Positions 33,768 to 41,074 of a stretch of DNA of 64,000 nt are shown in pieces; position 1 is the stretch's first letter; every line of letters begins with the position of its first letter. The translations under genes were made by a program, and so were the position numbers. The notes beneath the pieces are model-generated. The model was not told where the DNA came from. It saw only the letters and a list, made by a program, of their open reading frames with translations, and did not search any database. The DNA is from an uncultured Ruminococcus sp. (GTDB lineage Bacteria; Bacillota; Clostridia; Oscillospirales; Acutalibacteraceae), in contig CAJFNC010000012.1 in NCBI GenBank assembly GCA_904393835.1, positions 45,557 through 109,556 on the forward strand, read 5' to 3'.

Positions 33768-33923
33768 TTTCTACCCCGAGCCTTACGTTTTGTTAATCGG
33801 CGGCTGAGCGCAGCACATATAATCGCCGACCGCAAAATATGATAGCATTTGCACTGTTGTTTGTCAATAAAAAGCTCTTTTCTTCCGTCCTCGACAGGGG
33901 CATTATCGCTGTTGTAATACCGA

Positions 33924-33952
33924 TTGCTTAATTTTAAATTTAATGATATAAT
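33924..33952 (+). promoter_or_regulatory. Promoter of the accessory GNAT operon
   Basis: TTGCTT and TATAAT with a 17-base spacer. It is the only clear plus-strand promoter before the gene run ending at 39240. Confidence 0.6.
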
Positions 33953-33975
33953 CAAAATTAAATTAATCGGATATA

Positions 33976-34078
33976 AAACCGCGTTTATTCAATGATTACG
34001 AGGAGTAAAATCATGAACATAAAGTACAGAAAAGCAATACTTGATGAAGCGGAAAAAGTATGCTATATTGTGCAGTAA
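33976..34078 (+). pseudogene. Remnant of a duplicated GNAT start region
   Basis: This segment matches 36045-36141 (the end of one GNAT gene and start of the next). It contains an ATG-started 21-codon ORF, MNIKYRKAILDEAEKVCYIVQ, then TAA, where the intact gene reads MKIEYRKATLDEAQRVCYIVQH and continues. A decayed paralogue, 40 bases upstream of the LD-carboxypeptidase gene. The rest of 33768-34118 holds only the promoter. Confidence 0.75.
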
Positions 34079-34118
34079 TTAAGAATGAATTTTTAAAAAT
34101 TATACAGGTAAACTTATT

Positions 34119-35192
34119 ATGATAAAACCAAAAAAATTACAAAAGGGCGATAAAATTGCAATAGTATCCTTGTCAAGCGGTGTTCTGGGCGAAGATTTTT
34201 GCAGACACGAATTAGAGATAGCATTAAATCGTTTAAAATGCTTCGGTTTAATACCTGTGGTTATGCCAAATGCTTTAAAGGGTATTGAATATTTGAAAAA
34301 TCATCCTGAAAAGCGTGCCGATGATTTGAAATCAGCGTTTTCAGACGAAGACATACAGGCGGTAATTTGCTCAATCGGCGGCGACGATGCATACAAGCTT
34401 ACACCATATCTTATGAATGACAAAGAGTTCATAGAGAATGTCAGAAAACATCCGAAAATTTTTACGGGATTTTCAGATACAACTATCAACCATATGATGT
34501 TTCATAAAATCGGTATGAGTACCTTTTACGGTCCTAATATTTTATGCGACCTTGCTGAGCTTGATAATGATATGCTTCCTTACACCAAGGAATACTTTGA
34601 GCTTTTCTTTAATTGCAGTGGGAGTTTTGAAATAAAGTCCGCCGATACTGTTTATTTTGACAGAGAAAGCTACGGAAAAGAAGAAATCGGCAAACCTAGA
34701 AAATCTACTAAGGAAAATTACGGCTACGAAATTTTGAACGGCAGCTCGGTTGTAACAGGACAGTTGCTCGGCGGTTGTATTGAAAGCATTTACGAAGCCT
34801 ACAGCAGTTGCAGATACGCAGATGAATTTGATGTGTTAAATAAATACGGTATCTTGCCAAATGTTGAGGATTGGAAAGGCAAAATTATGTTTCTTGAAAC
34901 AAGTGAAGTAAAGTCCTCGCCCAAAAAACTTAAAGTAATGCTTGATTTCTTTATGAATAAAGGTATATTCAACCAAATCAACGGTTTGATAGTCGGAAAA
35001 CCCTCAGATGAGGTTTATTATGATGAATATAAGGTTGTATATAAAGAAGTATTCAAAGGTACAGATGTTCCTGTTATGTATAATCTTAATTTTGGGCATT
35101 GTCAACCCAGATGTATTTTGCCTTACGGAATAACTGCGGAATTAAATGTTGATGATAAAACTTTAACAATACTTGAAAGCCCATTTAATTAG
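34119..35192 (+). CDS. LD-carboxypeptidase / MccF-like S66 peptidase
   Basis: 357 aa. N-terminal KLQKGDKIAIVSLSSG, AVICSIGGDDAYKL and the nucleophile elbow GFSDTTINHMM are typical of family S66; the C-terminal part has FLETSEVKSSPKKL and GLIVGKPSD. S66 enzymes are Ser-Glu-His peptidases that trim the L,D bond of peptidoglycan tetrapeptides or destroy microcin C-type aminoacyl nucleotides (MccF). No signal peptide is present. Distance to the next gene is 11 bases, so it leads the accessory operon. Being among many acetyltransferases, a self-immunity or detoxification role is plausible (inference). Confidence 0.87.
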   Translation: MIKPKKLQKGDKIAIVSLSSGVLGEDFCRHELEIALNRLKCFGLIPVVMPNALKGIEYLKNHPEKRADDLKSAFSDEDIQAVICSIGGDDAYKLTPYLMNDKEFIENVRKHPKIFTGFSDTTINHMMFHKIGMSTFYGPNILCDLAELDNDMLPYTKEYFELFFNCSGSFEIKSADTVYFDRESYGKEEIGKPRKSTKENYGYEILNGSSVVTGQLLGGCIESIYEAYSSCRYADEFDVLNKYGILPNVEDWKGKIMFLETSEVKSSPKKLKVMLDFFMNKGIFNQINGLIVGKPSDEVYYDEYKVVYKEVFKGTDVPVMYNLNFGHCQPRCILPYGITAELNVDDKTLTILESPFN

Positions 35193-35203
35193 GAAATTAA
35201 AAT

Positions 35204-35627
35204 ATGGATATTTGGAACAAATTATACGAAAAAACAAAGAAGGAGTACCGCCCTAAAGATGTATCGCCGTTTGTTACGGCACATGACGTTGTATGCGCTT
35301 TGGAAGCTGAAAGCGGAGAGATATTCACAGGTTTTTGTATTGAGAGCTGCAGCGACGTTATGAATTTATGCGCTGAGCGAGCAGCCGGACTTAATATGTA
35401 TATGAACAGCGGTCAAACTGTTGTAAAGCATATGATTGCATTTATGGATAAAAGCCAATACAACGAGGGCATTCTTTATTCAGCTTAACGAGAAAAATGA
35501 AGATATGGAAATATTAGAAAAATATCTTATTTGGTATTCAACTCCTGAAAAATTAGGAATTGAAGAGCACACAACACCTAAAGTATTTTTTGAATTATCA
35601 AACAAAAAGTTTAATGAAGTTTGGTGA
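35204..35627 (+). pseudogene. Cytidine deaminase-like gene, frameshifted and missing its PCxxC motif
   Basis: The first frame (35204-35488) encodes MDIWNKLYEKTKKEY... and GFCIESCSDVMNLCAERAAGLNMY with the CAE zinc/catalytic motif of cytidine deaminases, then ends at YNEGILYSA. Directly after, another frame reads FFIQLNEKNEDMEIL, the usual continuation downstream of the second zinc motif PCGAC. The piece between, including PCxxC, is deleted, so the enzyme should be dead. The frame then runs to 35627 through an unrelated-looking tail (WYSTPEKLGIEEHTTPK). Confidence 0.75.
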
Positions 35628-35632
35628 TAATA

Positions 35633-36067
35633 ATGATTAGAGAAATCAAAATAAATGAACTGAACGAGCTACTCGAATTATATACACATTTGCACGAGCT
35701 TGGTGTTCCTGCGCACAGCGAACAATTGGAGAAAACTTGGAACACAATTTGCAATGACGAAAATCATCATATTATTGTTTGTGAGGTTGACGGAAAAATT
35801 GTATCTTCCTGCGTGTGCGTTATAATTCCGAATCTTACAAGAAATATTCGTCCTTACGCTTTTATAGAAAATGTTGTTACTCACGCCGATTACAGAGGAA
35901 AAGGTTATGCAACCGCTTGTCTGAACTACGCAAAGGAGCTTGCACAAAAAGCAAATTGCTACAAAATGATGTTGCTCACAGGTTCGAAGAACGACAGCAC
36001 TTTAAATTTTTATAAAAAAGCAGGTTACAACTCAGAGGACAAAACTGCGTTTATTCAATGGTTATAG
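35633..36067 (+). CDS. GNAT family N-acetyltransferase 1
   Basis: 144 aa. MIREIKINELNELLELYTHLHE opens the fold; IIVCEVDGKIVSSCVCVI and AFIENVVTHADYRGKGYATACLNYA give the core strands and the acetyl-CoA pyrophosphate loop (R-G-K-G-Y-A). The C-terminal STLNFYKKAGY is the usual GNAT motif. ATG 35633 is preferred to the ORF-track TTG four codons earlier. It overlaps nothing and is followed after 11 bases by the next GNAT. The substrate is unknown. Confidence 0.85.
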   Translation: MIREIKINELNELLELYTHLHELGVPAHSEQLEKTWNTICNDENHHIIVCEVDGKIVSSCVCVIIPNLTRNIRPYAFIENVVTHADYRGKGYATACLNYAKELAQKANCYKMMLLTGSKNDSTLNFYKKAGYNSEDKTAFIQWL

Positions 36068-36078
36068 GGAGTTATGGT

Positions 36079-36540
36079 ATGAAAATAGAATACAGGAAAG
36101 CAACGCTTGATGAAGCTCAAAGAGTATGTTATATTGTTCAGCACACAAAGGCTGAAATTTATCCCGATTACTATACAAAAGCAGTTGTTGACTTTTTCGG
36201 CAGGCTTCACAGCATTGATAATATAGTAAAAGATATAAAAGCAGGCAGAATAAGCGTTTTAATCAAGGACGGCAAAATCATCGGCACAGGCAGTCATACC
36301 GATAATCACATTACAAGGGTTTATGTTCTGCCTGAGTTTCAGGGACAAGGCTGCGGCAGTCGTATTATGGATGAATTGGAAAAAGAAATTTTCTCAAAAT
36401 ACGATTACTGCGAGCTTGACGCTTCACTTCCGGCTTGTATCTTCTATGAAAACCGTGGTTTTAAAACTGTAAAGCACATCAAATATGACATCGGCAACGG
36501 CACATTTATGATTTATGAAATTATGAGGAAAGAAAAATGA
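36079..36540 (+). CDS. GNAT family N-acetyltransferase 2
   Basis: 153 aa. MKIEYRKATLDEAQRVCYIVQHTKAEIYPDYY, then ITRVYVLPEFQGQGCGSRIMDELE (Q-G-x-G-x-G/S loop) and ACIFYENRGFKTVKH. ATG 36079 has GGGAG seven bases upstream. It overlaps the following GNAT by 4 bases (ATGA). Its N-terminal region was the source of the remnant at 34013-34078. The substrate is unknown. Confidence 0.87.
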   Translation: MKIEYRKATLDEAQRVCYIVQHTKAEIYPDYYTKAVVDFFGRLHSIDNIVKDIKAGRISVLIKDGKIIGTGSHTDNHITRVYVLPEFQGQGCGSRIMDELEKEIFSKYDYCELDASLPACIFYENRGFKTVKHIKYDIGNGTFMIYEIMRKEK

Positions 36541-37007
36541 TTCGAAAAATGCAACCGAACGAATATCACCTGCTTGACGATTTCTTGTATCAGGCGATTT
36601 ATCAGCCCGATAAAACGAAATTAGCGCCGAAATCAATTATAAAAAATCCCGAACTTCAGATTTACATAAAGGATTTTGGAAAACAAAAAGACGATTATTG
36701 TTTTTGTGCCGAGGTCGATAACAGAATTGTCGGAGCAGTGTGGGTTCGTAATATCAACGGATACGGCGGTATCGATGATAACACAGTTGAGTTTGCCGTC
36801 TCGGTTTTTGATGAATACCAAAAAATGGGTATCGGCACTGCACTGACGAAAAGAATGCTTGAACATCTGAAAGGACTGAATTATTCAAAGGTCTCTCTCA
36901 GCGTTCAAAAGAAAAACTACGCTGTAAAAATGTATCAGAAAGTCGGTTTTGAAATTGTTGATGAAAACGAGCAGGAATTTATTATGATACACAGGTTGCA
37001 AATTTAG
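36537..37007 (+). CDS. GNAT family N-acetyltransferase 3
   Basis: 156 aa. MIRKMQPNEYHLLDDFLYQAIYQPD, VEFAVSVFDEYQKMGIGTALTKRMLEHL (Q-K-M-G-I-G-T-A loop) and NYAVKMYQKVGFEIVDENEQEFIM, close to YafP/ElaA-like Firmicute GNATs. Translationally coupled to GNAT 2 through a 4-base overlap. The substrate is unknown. Confidence 0.87.
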   Translation: MIRKMQPNEYHLLDDFLYQAIYQPDKTKLAPKSIIKNPELQIYIKDFGKQKDDYCFCAEVDNRIVGAVWVRNINGYGGIDDNTVEFAVSVFDEYQKMGIGTALTKRMLEHLKGLNYSKVSLSVQKKNYAVKMYQKVGFEIVDENEQEFIMIHRLQI

Positions 37008-37204
37008 TGCAAAAGAAAACAATAGTCGTACCGTATCTGATACACGATGATTCGGTATTTACCTTAAACAGCGAAAACAACAGAAAAGTATTTATCAATT
37101 TAGGCGTGCCTGATTTACGGAAAGAATACGATAGAATTATTAGCTTAGGTATTGCGGCCGAATTAACGCCTATAAGGTATCTGAATGTGTTTTCTCCTTA
37201 TTGA
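37007..37204 (+). pseudogene. Short fragment, possibly of a VOC (glyoxalase/bleomycin-resistance fold) gene
   Basis: 65 codons from a GTG that overlaps the previous stop. FINLGVPDLRKEYDRIISLGIAAELTPIRYLNVFSPY resembles the central part of VOC proteins just before the Y-F-x-x-DPDG strand, where this frame stops. No ribosome site and no complete fold, so probably a remnant. The assignment is tentative. Confidence 0.35.
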
Positions 37205-37248
37205 TATCAGGAGAAAAATTGATTATTGATTTTAGGAGTGAATTATAT

Positions 37249-37833
37249 ATGAAAAATCTCGGAACAGTAACACTTGAAACAGAAAGACTGATACTTCGTA
37301 AGACGAGGCAGAATGACGCTGAACCGATGTTCAGAAACTGGGCAAACGATGAGAGAGTAACTAAATATATGACTTGGGCTCCATATGAAAGCGTTGAGCA
37401 ATTGGAAACTACATATCACCAATTTTTGTTGGATAATCAGGATAAGCTTGATTTTTATGACTGGAAAATAGAGCTCAAAGAAATCGGCGAGCCTATAGGC
37501 GCAATCAGCGTGGTACAGCTCAGAGAGGATATTGAAGCTGCTGTAATCGGGTATTGTCTTGGTTATAATTGGTGGAGCAAAGGAATAATGAGCGAAGCTT
37601 TTAGAGAAGTAATCAGATTTTTGTTTGAAGATGTAGGCTTAAATCGTATTGAAGCTTATCATGATCCCCGTAATCCGCACTCAGGCGATGTGATGAAAAA
37701 ATGCGGATTAGTATATGAGGGAACTGCAAGACAGGCGGATAAAAATATGCAGGGCATTTGCGACAAAGTGCATTACGCAATATTGAAATCTGATTATATG
37801 ATAAGCAATTTAAAAGATTTATTGGTGATATAA
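37249..37833 (+). CDS. GNAT family N-acetyltransferase 4 (RimJ/RimL-like)
   Basis: 194 aa. GTVTLETERLILRKTRQNDAEPMFRNWANDERVTKYMTW is the RimJ/RimL (acetyltransf_3) opening; IGYCLGYNWWSKGIMSEAFREVIRFLFEDVGLNRIEAYHDPRNPHSGDVMKKCGL is the core with the W-x-x-G-I-M-S/T-E loop. ATG 37249 has AGGAG upstream; the ORF-track start is 16 codons early. The HD-domain gene follows after 2 bases. Relatives acetylate ribosomal protein N-termini or small amines. Confidence 0.88.
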   Translation: MKNLGTVTLETERLILRKTRQNDAEPMFRNWANDERVTKYMTWAPYESVEQLETTYHQFLLDNQDKLDFYDWKIELKEIGEPIGAISVVQLREDIEAAVIGYCLGYNWWSKGIMSEAFREVIRFLFEDVGLNRIEAYHDPRNPHSGDVMKKCGLVYEGTARQADKNMQGICDKVHYAILKSDYMISNLKDLLVI

Positions 37834-37835
37834 CT

Positions 37836-38435
37836 ATGAAAATACCAACTGTTAATCAAGCGGAAAAATTTTTAAGTGAAGCTGAAAAGCTCAATCCCGG
37901 CAAGTGGATTGCCCACAGCAGAACAGCCGGACATTGCGCTGGAGTCATTGCTAAATGCTGCGATAATTTAGATGAAAATACTGCTTATGTTCTCGGTTTA
38001 CTTCACGATATAGGCAGACGTGAAGGCGTTACCGATATGAAGCATATCATTGACGGCTACAAATTTATGCTATCAAAGGAATATGGTGACAGCGCACGGA
38101 TATGTTTAACACATTCTTTTCCGTATAAAAATATAAACGCCTACAACGGACAAAATGATTGCAATAAAGAAGATACCGAGTTTATACAATCTTTCCTTAA
38201 AAATACAGAGTATGACGACTACGACAAACTAATTCAGTTATGCGATGCAATTTCATTTCCTGATGGTCCTGTATATATTGAAAAAAGACTTGTCGATGTT
38301 GTTTTACGCAGAGGGTTTAATGATTATACTATATCAAAATGGAAAGCTTTTTTCAGTTTAAAAGACTATTTTGATAATAAAACAAGTACTGATATATATA
38401 ATATAATCGGAATTAATGGTGAATACAATGGATAA
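37836..38435 (+). CDS. HD-domain putative phosphohydrolase
   Basis: 199 aa. The metal-binding HD motif is clear in AYVLGLLHDIGRREG, preceded by the upstream His in RTAGHCAGV and followed by ICLTHSFP. HD hydrolases of this size cleave nucleotides or phosphate esters. It starts 2 bases after GNAT 4 and its 3' end overlaps the methyltransferase start by 8 bases, so it belongs to the accessory operon. Confidence 0.8.
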   Translation: MKIPTVNQAEKFLSEAEKLNPGKWIAHSRTAGHCAGVIAKCCDNLDENTAYVLGLLHDIGRREGVTDMKHIIDGYKFMLSKEYGDSARICLTHSFPYKNINAYNGQNDCNKEDTEFIQSFLKNTEYDDYDKLIQLCDAISFPDGPVYIEKRLVDVVLRRGFNDYTISKWKAFFSLKDYFDNKTSTDIYNIIGINGEYNG

Positions 38436-39240
38436 CTTAAAAGAAGTATATGATTTTTATAACAACGGTGCTGAAATTGACCGTCTTGAACACGGCTTGG
38501 GTATAGTAGAATTCTACCGCTCAAAGGAGATTATTTCTCATTACATAACCGAAAAAAGCACAATCTATGACATTGGCGGCGGTATCGGTAAATACTCGGA
38601 GTGGCTTGCCGAGCAGGGACACGATGTAACGCTGATTGAGCTTGCACCGACTGCCGTTGCGTATGCAAAGGAAAATATGACAACGCCTTACATTGCGGAA
38701 GTCGGAGATGCAAGAGAAATAAGCAAGCCTGACGAGAGCGCAGATGTTGTTTTGCTTATGGGGCCTCTGTATCATCTACAGAATGAATCTGACCGAGAAA
38801 AAGCATTAAAAGAAGCGTACCGTGTACTGAAAAAGGGCGGTTTGCTTATTGCAGCAGGTATATCAAAATTCAGCTCAACAACTTGGGCATTATCGGTTTA
38901 CGGCAACGGCTGTGACTTTATAGATGACGATATTTATATGAATATGCTCAAACAAGAACTTACAACAGGAAAACATAACCGTCCAAAGGAGTATCCTTAT
39001 TTTATCGCAAACGCATATTTTCATACTATAGACGAATTAAGAAACGAAGTAAGAAAATGCGGATTTAAGGTTGTCGATAATCACGCCGTTGAGGGTTGCA
39101 TATGGATAACACCGAAGCTTGATGAAAAGTGGCAGGATACAGAAAGCAGAAACAGACTGCTCGATATTATCCACACAACCGAGCGTGAAGAAACACTTAT
39201 GGGGTTAAGTCCTCATTTCTTAGCAGTCGGAAGAAAATAA
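38428..39240 (+). CDS. Class I SAM-dependent methyltransferase
   Basis: 270 aa. Motif I TIYDIGGGIGKYSEWLAEQGHDVTLIEL, motif II region SADVVLLMGPLYHLQNESDREKALKEAYRVLKKGGLLIAAGISKF (acidic strand and post-II Gly-rich turn). The ATG at 38428 lies inside the end of the HD gene with GGTGA nearby. It is the last gene of the coupled run. The substrate is unknown; similarity in layout to small-molecule or tRNA methyltransferases is not enough to decide. Confidence 0.87.
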   Translation: MDNLKEVYDFYNNGAEIDRLEHGLGIVEFYRSKEIISHYITEKSTIYDIGGGIGKYSEWLAEQGHDVTLIELAPTAVAYAKENMTTPYIAEVGDAREISKPDESADVVLLMGPLYHLQNESDREKALKEAYRVLKKGGLLIAAGISKFSSTTWALSVYGNGCDFIDDDIYMNMLKQELTTGKHNRPKEYPYFIANAYFHTIDELRNEVRKCGFKVVDNHAVEGCIWITPKLDEKWQDTESRNRLLDIIHTTEREETLMGLSPHFLAVGRK

Positions 39241-39490
39241 TTTCAAATATAATTCGATCGGAATTATATTCTGTATTTGATATAAAACATCAATTAATCA
39301 GAACAGTGAAAGTTGATTGAGGGGGACTTTTACTTTAATTAATTGTATTTACGCATAATTGATAGATAAGCACATTGATACGCAGTGATTGCAGTTTAGA
39401 ATAACAATAGGAAATATTATAATACTGACAAGACAAAAGCTTATTCTTTATAGTTATTTAATTACATATTTTACTTTACAGGAGTTATGT

Positions 39491-40144
39491 ATGAGCAAAT
39501 ATATTTTACCTAAGGAAACAGCCAAACTTTTATATAAATATTTTGACGCAGCGCAGAATCTATACGGAATTGCGCCTCTGAATAAACTATTGGAAATATA
39601 TAATAATCAAAATCAACCGATTACCGAAGAACAGTTTTTGAAATTCGTCGATAATATGGATTTAAGCAATAAGTTTTATGATATTATAGGCGTAGATGAA
39701 ATGTATGAGGATGTTCCTCCCGTAAAACCCATCAATCGGGATATTGTTGCTGAATATTTGTATTATCCAAATACGGAAACATATTATAAAGTCAAAGAAA
39801 ATCAACGTATATTTTCATTTTATGTTCCTAAAAAGGAAAAATTTCTTAAATATGCTGACGAATTCTACTTTGAAAAAACATTGGAATTTATAAGCTTAAG
39901 GGCATTTCTTCGCAATCAGAAATATTTGACAAAAGAAAAAGCCGATGAAATTGCCGGAGAACTTCAGTTTGTGGCAAGGATAGAAAACGGCAATCCCGAT
40001 TTCATAATACAATGTGCCGAATCAATGGGTGTCAACCTTGACAATCTTAATATTTATCAGGAATTTGTGGATTTGTTTATTGATGTTGACAACAACACCA
40101 GAAAACATATATATTGCGGACATACTCATAACGAAGTATTCTAA
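39491..40144 (+). CDS. Hypothetical protein, SEC-C-associated type
   Basis: 217 aa, soluble, acidic and rich in Tyr and Glu; not recognised with certainty. Start at ATG 39491 with CAGGAG upstream (the ORF-track start is 34 codons earlier and lies in AT-rich non-coding DNA). The C-terminal NNTRKHIYCGHTHNEVF resembles the NNTRxWxxxGxTPNEL end that precedes SEC-C zinc motifs in some Firmicute proteins, but no SEC-C motif follows. It has its own 250-base upstream gap with no other gene, and a strong terminator behind it. Confidence 0.6.
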   Translation: MSKYILPKETAKLLYKYFDAAQNLYGIAPLNKLLEIYNNQNQPITEEQFLKFVDNMDLSNKFYDIIGVDEMYEDVPPVKPINRDIVAEYLYYPNTETYYKVKENQRIFSFYVPKKEKFLKYADEFYFEKTLEFISLRAFLRNQKYLTKEKADEIAGELQFVARIENGNPDFIIQCAESMGVNLDNLNIYQEFVDLFIDVDNNTRKHIYCGHTHNEVF

Positions 40145-40175
40145 TATTTTTGCACCGTACCATAGCACATTCCGA

Positions 40176-40228
40176 GAACAGTTACTTTAAACGCAATGTT
40201 TATCGAGACTGTTCTTTTTTTATTTTTA
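40176..40228 (+). terminator. Terminator after the hypothetical protein
   Basis: GAACAGT and ACTGTTC arms around a 25-base loop, followed by a long T run. Confidence 0.7.
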
Positions 40229-40251
40229 ATAATTCAAAAATTTTTAAAAAA

Positions 40252-40278
40252 TTAGCACTCTCCCCTTGACAGTGCTAA
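40252..40278. promoter_or_regulatory. CIRCE operator (HrcA site)
   Basis: TTAGCACTC, nine bases, then CAGTGCTAA: the CIRCE consensus with one mismatch in the right arm (consensus GAGTGCTAA). It overlaps the -35 box of the hsp20 promoter, so HrcA should repress the gene until heat stress. Confidence 0.93.
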
Positions 40279-40294
40279 TAATCAGAGTTATAAT
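40266..40294 (+). promoter_or_regulatory. Sigma-A promoter of hsp20
   Basis: Consensus TTGACA and TATAAT with a 17-base spacer; the -35 box lies within CIRCE. Confidence 0.85.
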
Positions 40295-40375
40295 ATAATT
40301 GTTCCGAAAGGAACAAAACAAAAGGTTCTTTTTGGAGGGCAAAAAACAGCATAAATACGAATGGAGGAATGACTT

Positions 40376-40816
40376 ATGTTGCCCAGCATTTTTGGTGATA
40401 ATTTGTTTGATGATTTCTTTGATGATTTTGCAATGGTTCCCGCACACGGCAAGCGTAATCCTCTGTACGGAAAACACAGTAAAAATCTTATGAAAACCGA
40501 TGTTCGTGAAACAAACAATACCTATGAAGTAGATATTGATCTTCCCGGTTTCAAAAAAGATGAAATTAACGTTGATTTACAGGACGGTTACCTGACCATC
40601 AGCGCGTCAAAGTCTCTCGATAAAGACGAGAAAAACAAAAAAGGTAAATATATACGTCAGGAACGTTACAGCGGAGCATGCAGCAGAAGCTTTTATGTAG
40701 GTGACGTTGAACCCAAGGATGTATCCGCTAAATACGAGGACGGTATCCTTAAAATTTCAATGCCCAAAAAAGCTGACAAAGAACTCCCGGGCAGTTCAAA
40801 TATAGCCATTGAATAA
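40376..40816 (+). CDS. Hsp20/alpha-crystallin family small heat shock protein
   Basis: 146 aa ATP-independent chaperone that holds unfolding proteins as large oligomers. The N-terminal phenylalanine-rich arm (FDDFFDDFAM) precedes the alpha-crystallin domain (about 40-135): YEVDIDLPGFKKDEINVDLQDGYLTISASK and the C-terminal YEDGILKISMPKK (A-x-x-x-x-G-v-L signature). A modified I-x-I tail (SNIAIE) ends the protein. GGAGGA at ideal spacing. CIRCE-controlled single gene. Confidence 0.95.
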   Translation: MLPSIFGDNLFDDFFDDFAMVPAHGKRNPLYGKHSKNLMKTDVRETNNTYEVDIDLPGFKKDEINVDLQDGYLTISASKSLDKDEKNKKGKYIRQERYSGACSRSFYVGDVEPKDVSAKYEDGILKISMPKKADKELPGSSNIAIE

Positions 40817-40826
40817 ACCGACAAAG

Positions 40827-40857
40827 GCGTCCGTAAATTTGCGGGCGCTTTTTTTAT
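40827..40857 (+). terminator. Terminator of hsp20
   Basis: GCGTCCG/CGGGCGC stem with one G-T pair, then T7. Confidence 0.85.
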
Positions 40858-41011
40858 TTACTTTCAGTCTTTTACCAAAATAATTTTGAACTGAGCAAAA
40901 CAAAATTAAAATATAAATGCACATACTTCAGCCGTTTTTATTTACAGTTGATTGTCAATAACGTTTAACAAGAGTTTATACATATTAGCATAAATGACTA
41001 CTTGTTTGCGG

Positions 41012-41040
41012 TTGATTATAGACTGTTATAATGATATAAT
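41012..41040 (+). promoter_or_regulatory. Promoter of the large ABC transporter gene
   Basis: TTGATT and TATAAT with a 17-base spacer, 35 bases before the inferred ATT start. Confidence 0.6.
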
Positions 41041-41074
41041 AGAAAATAACTATTTCAAAAGGGAGTGACTGTTT

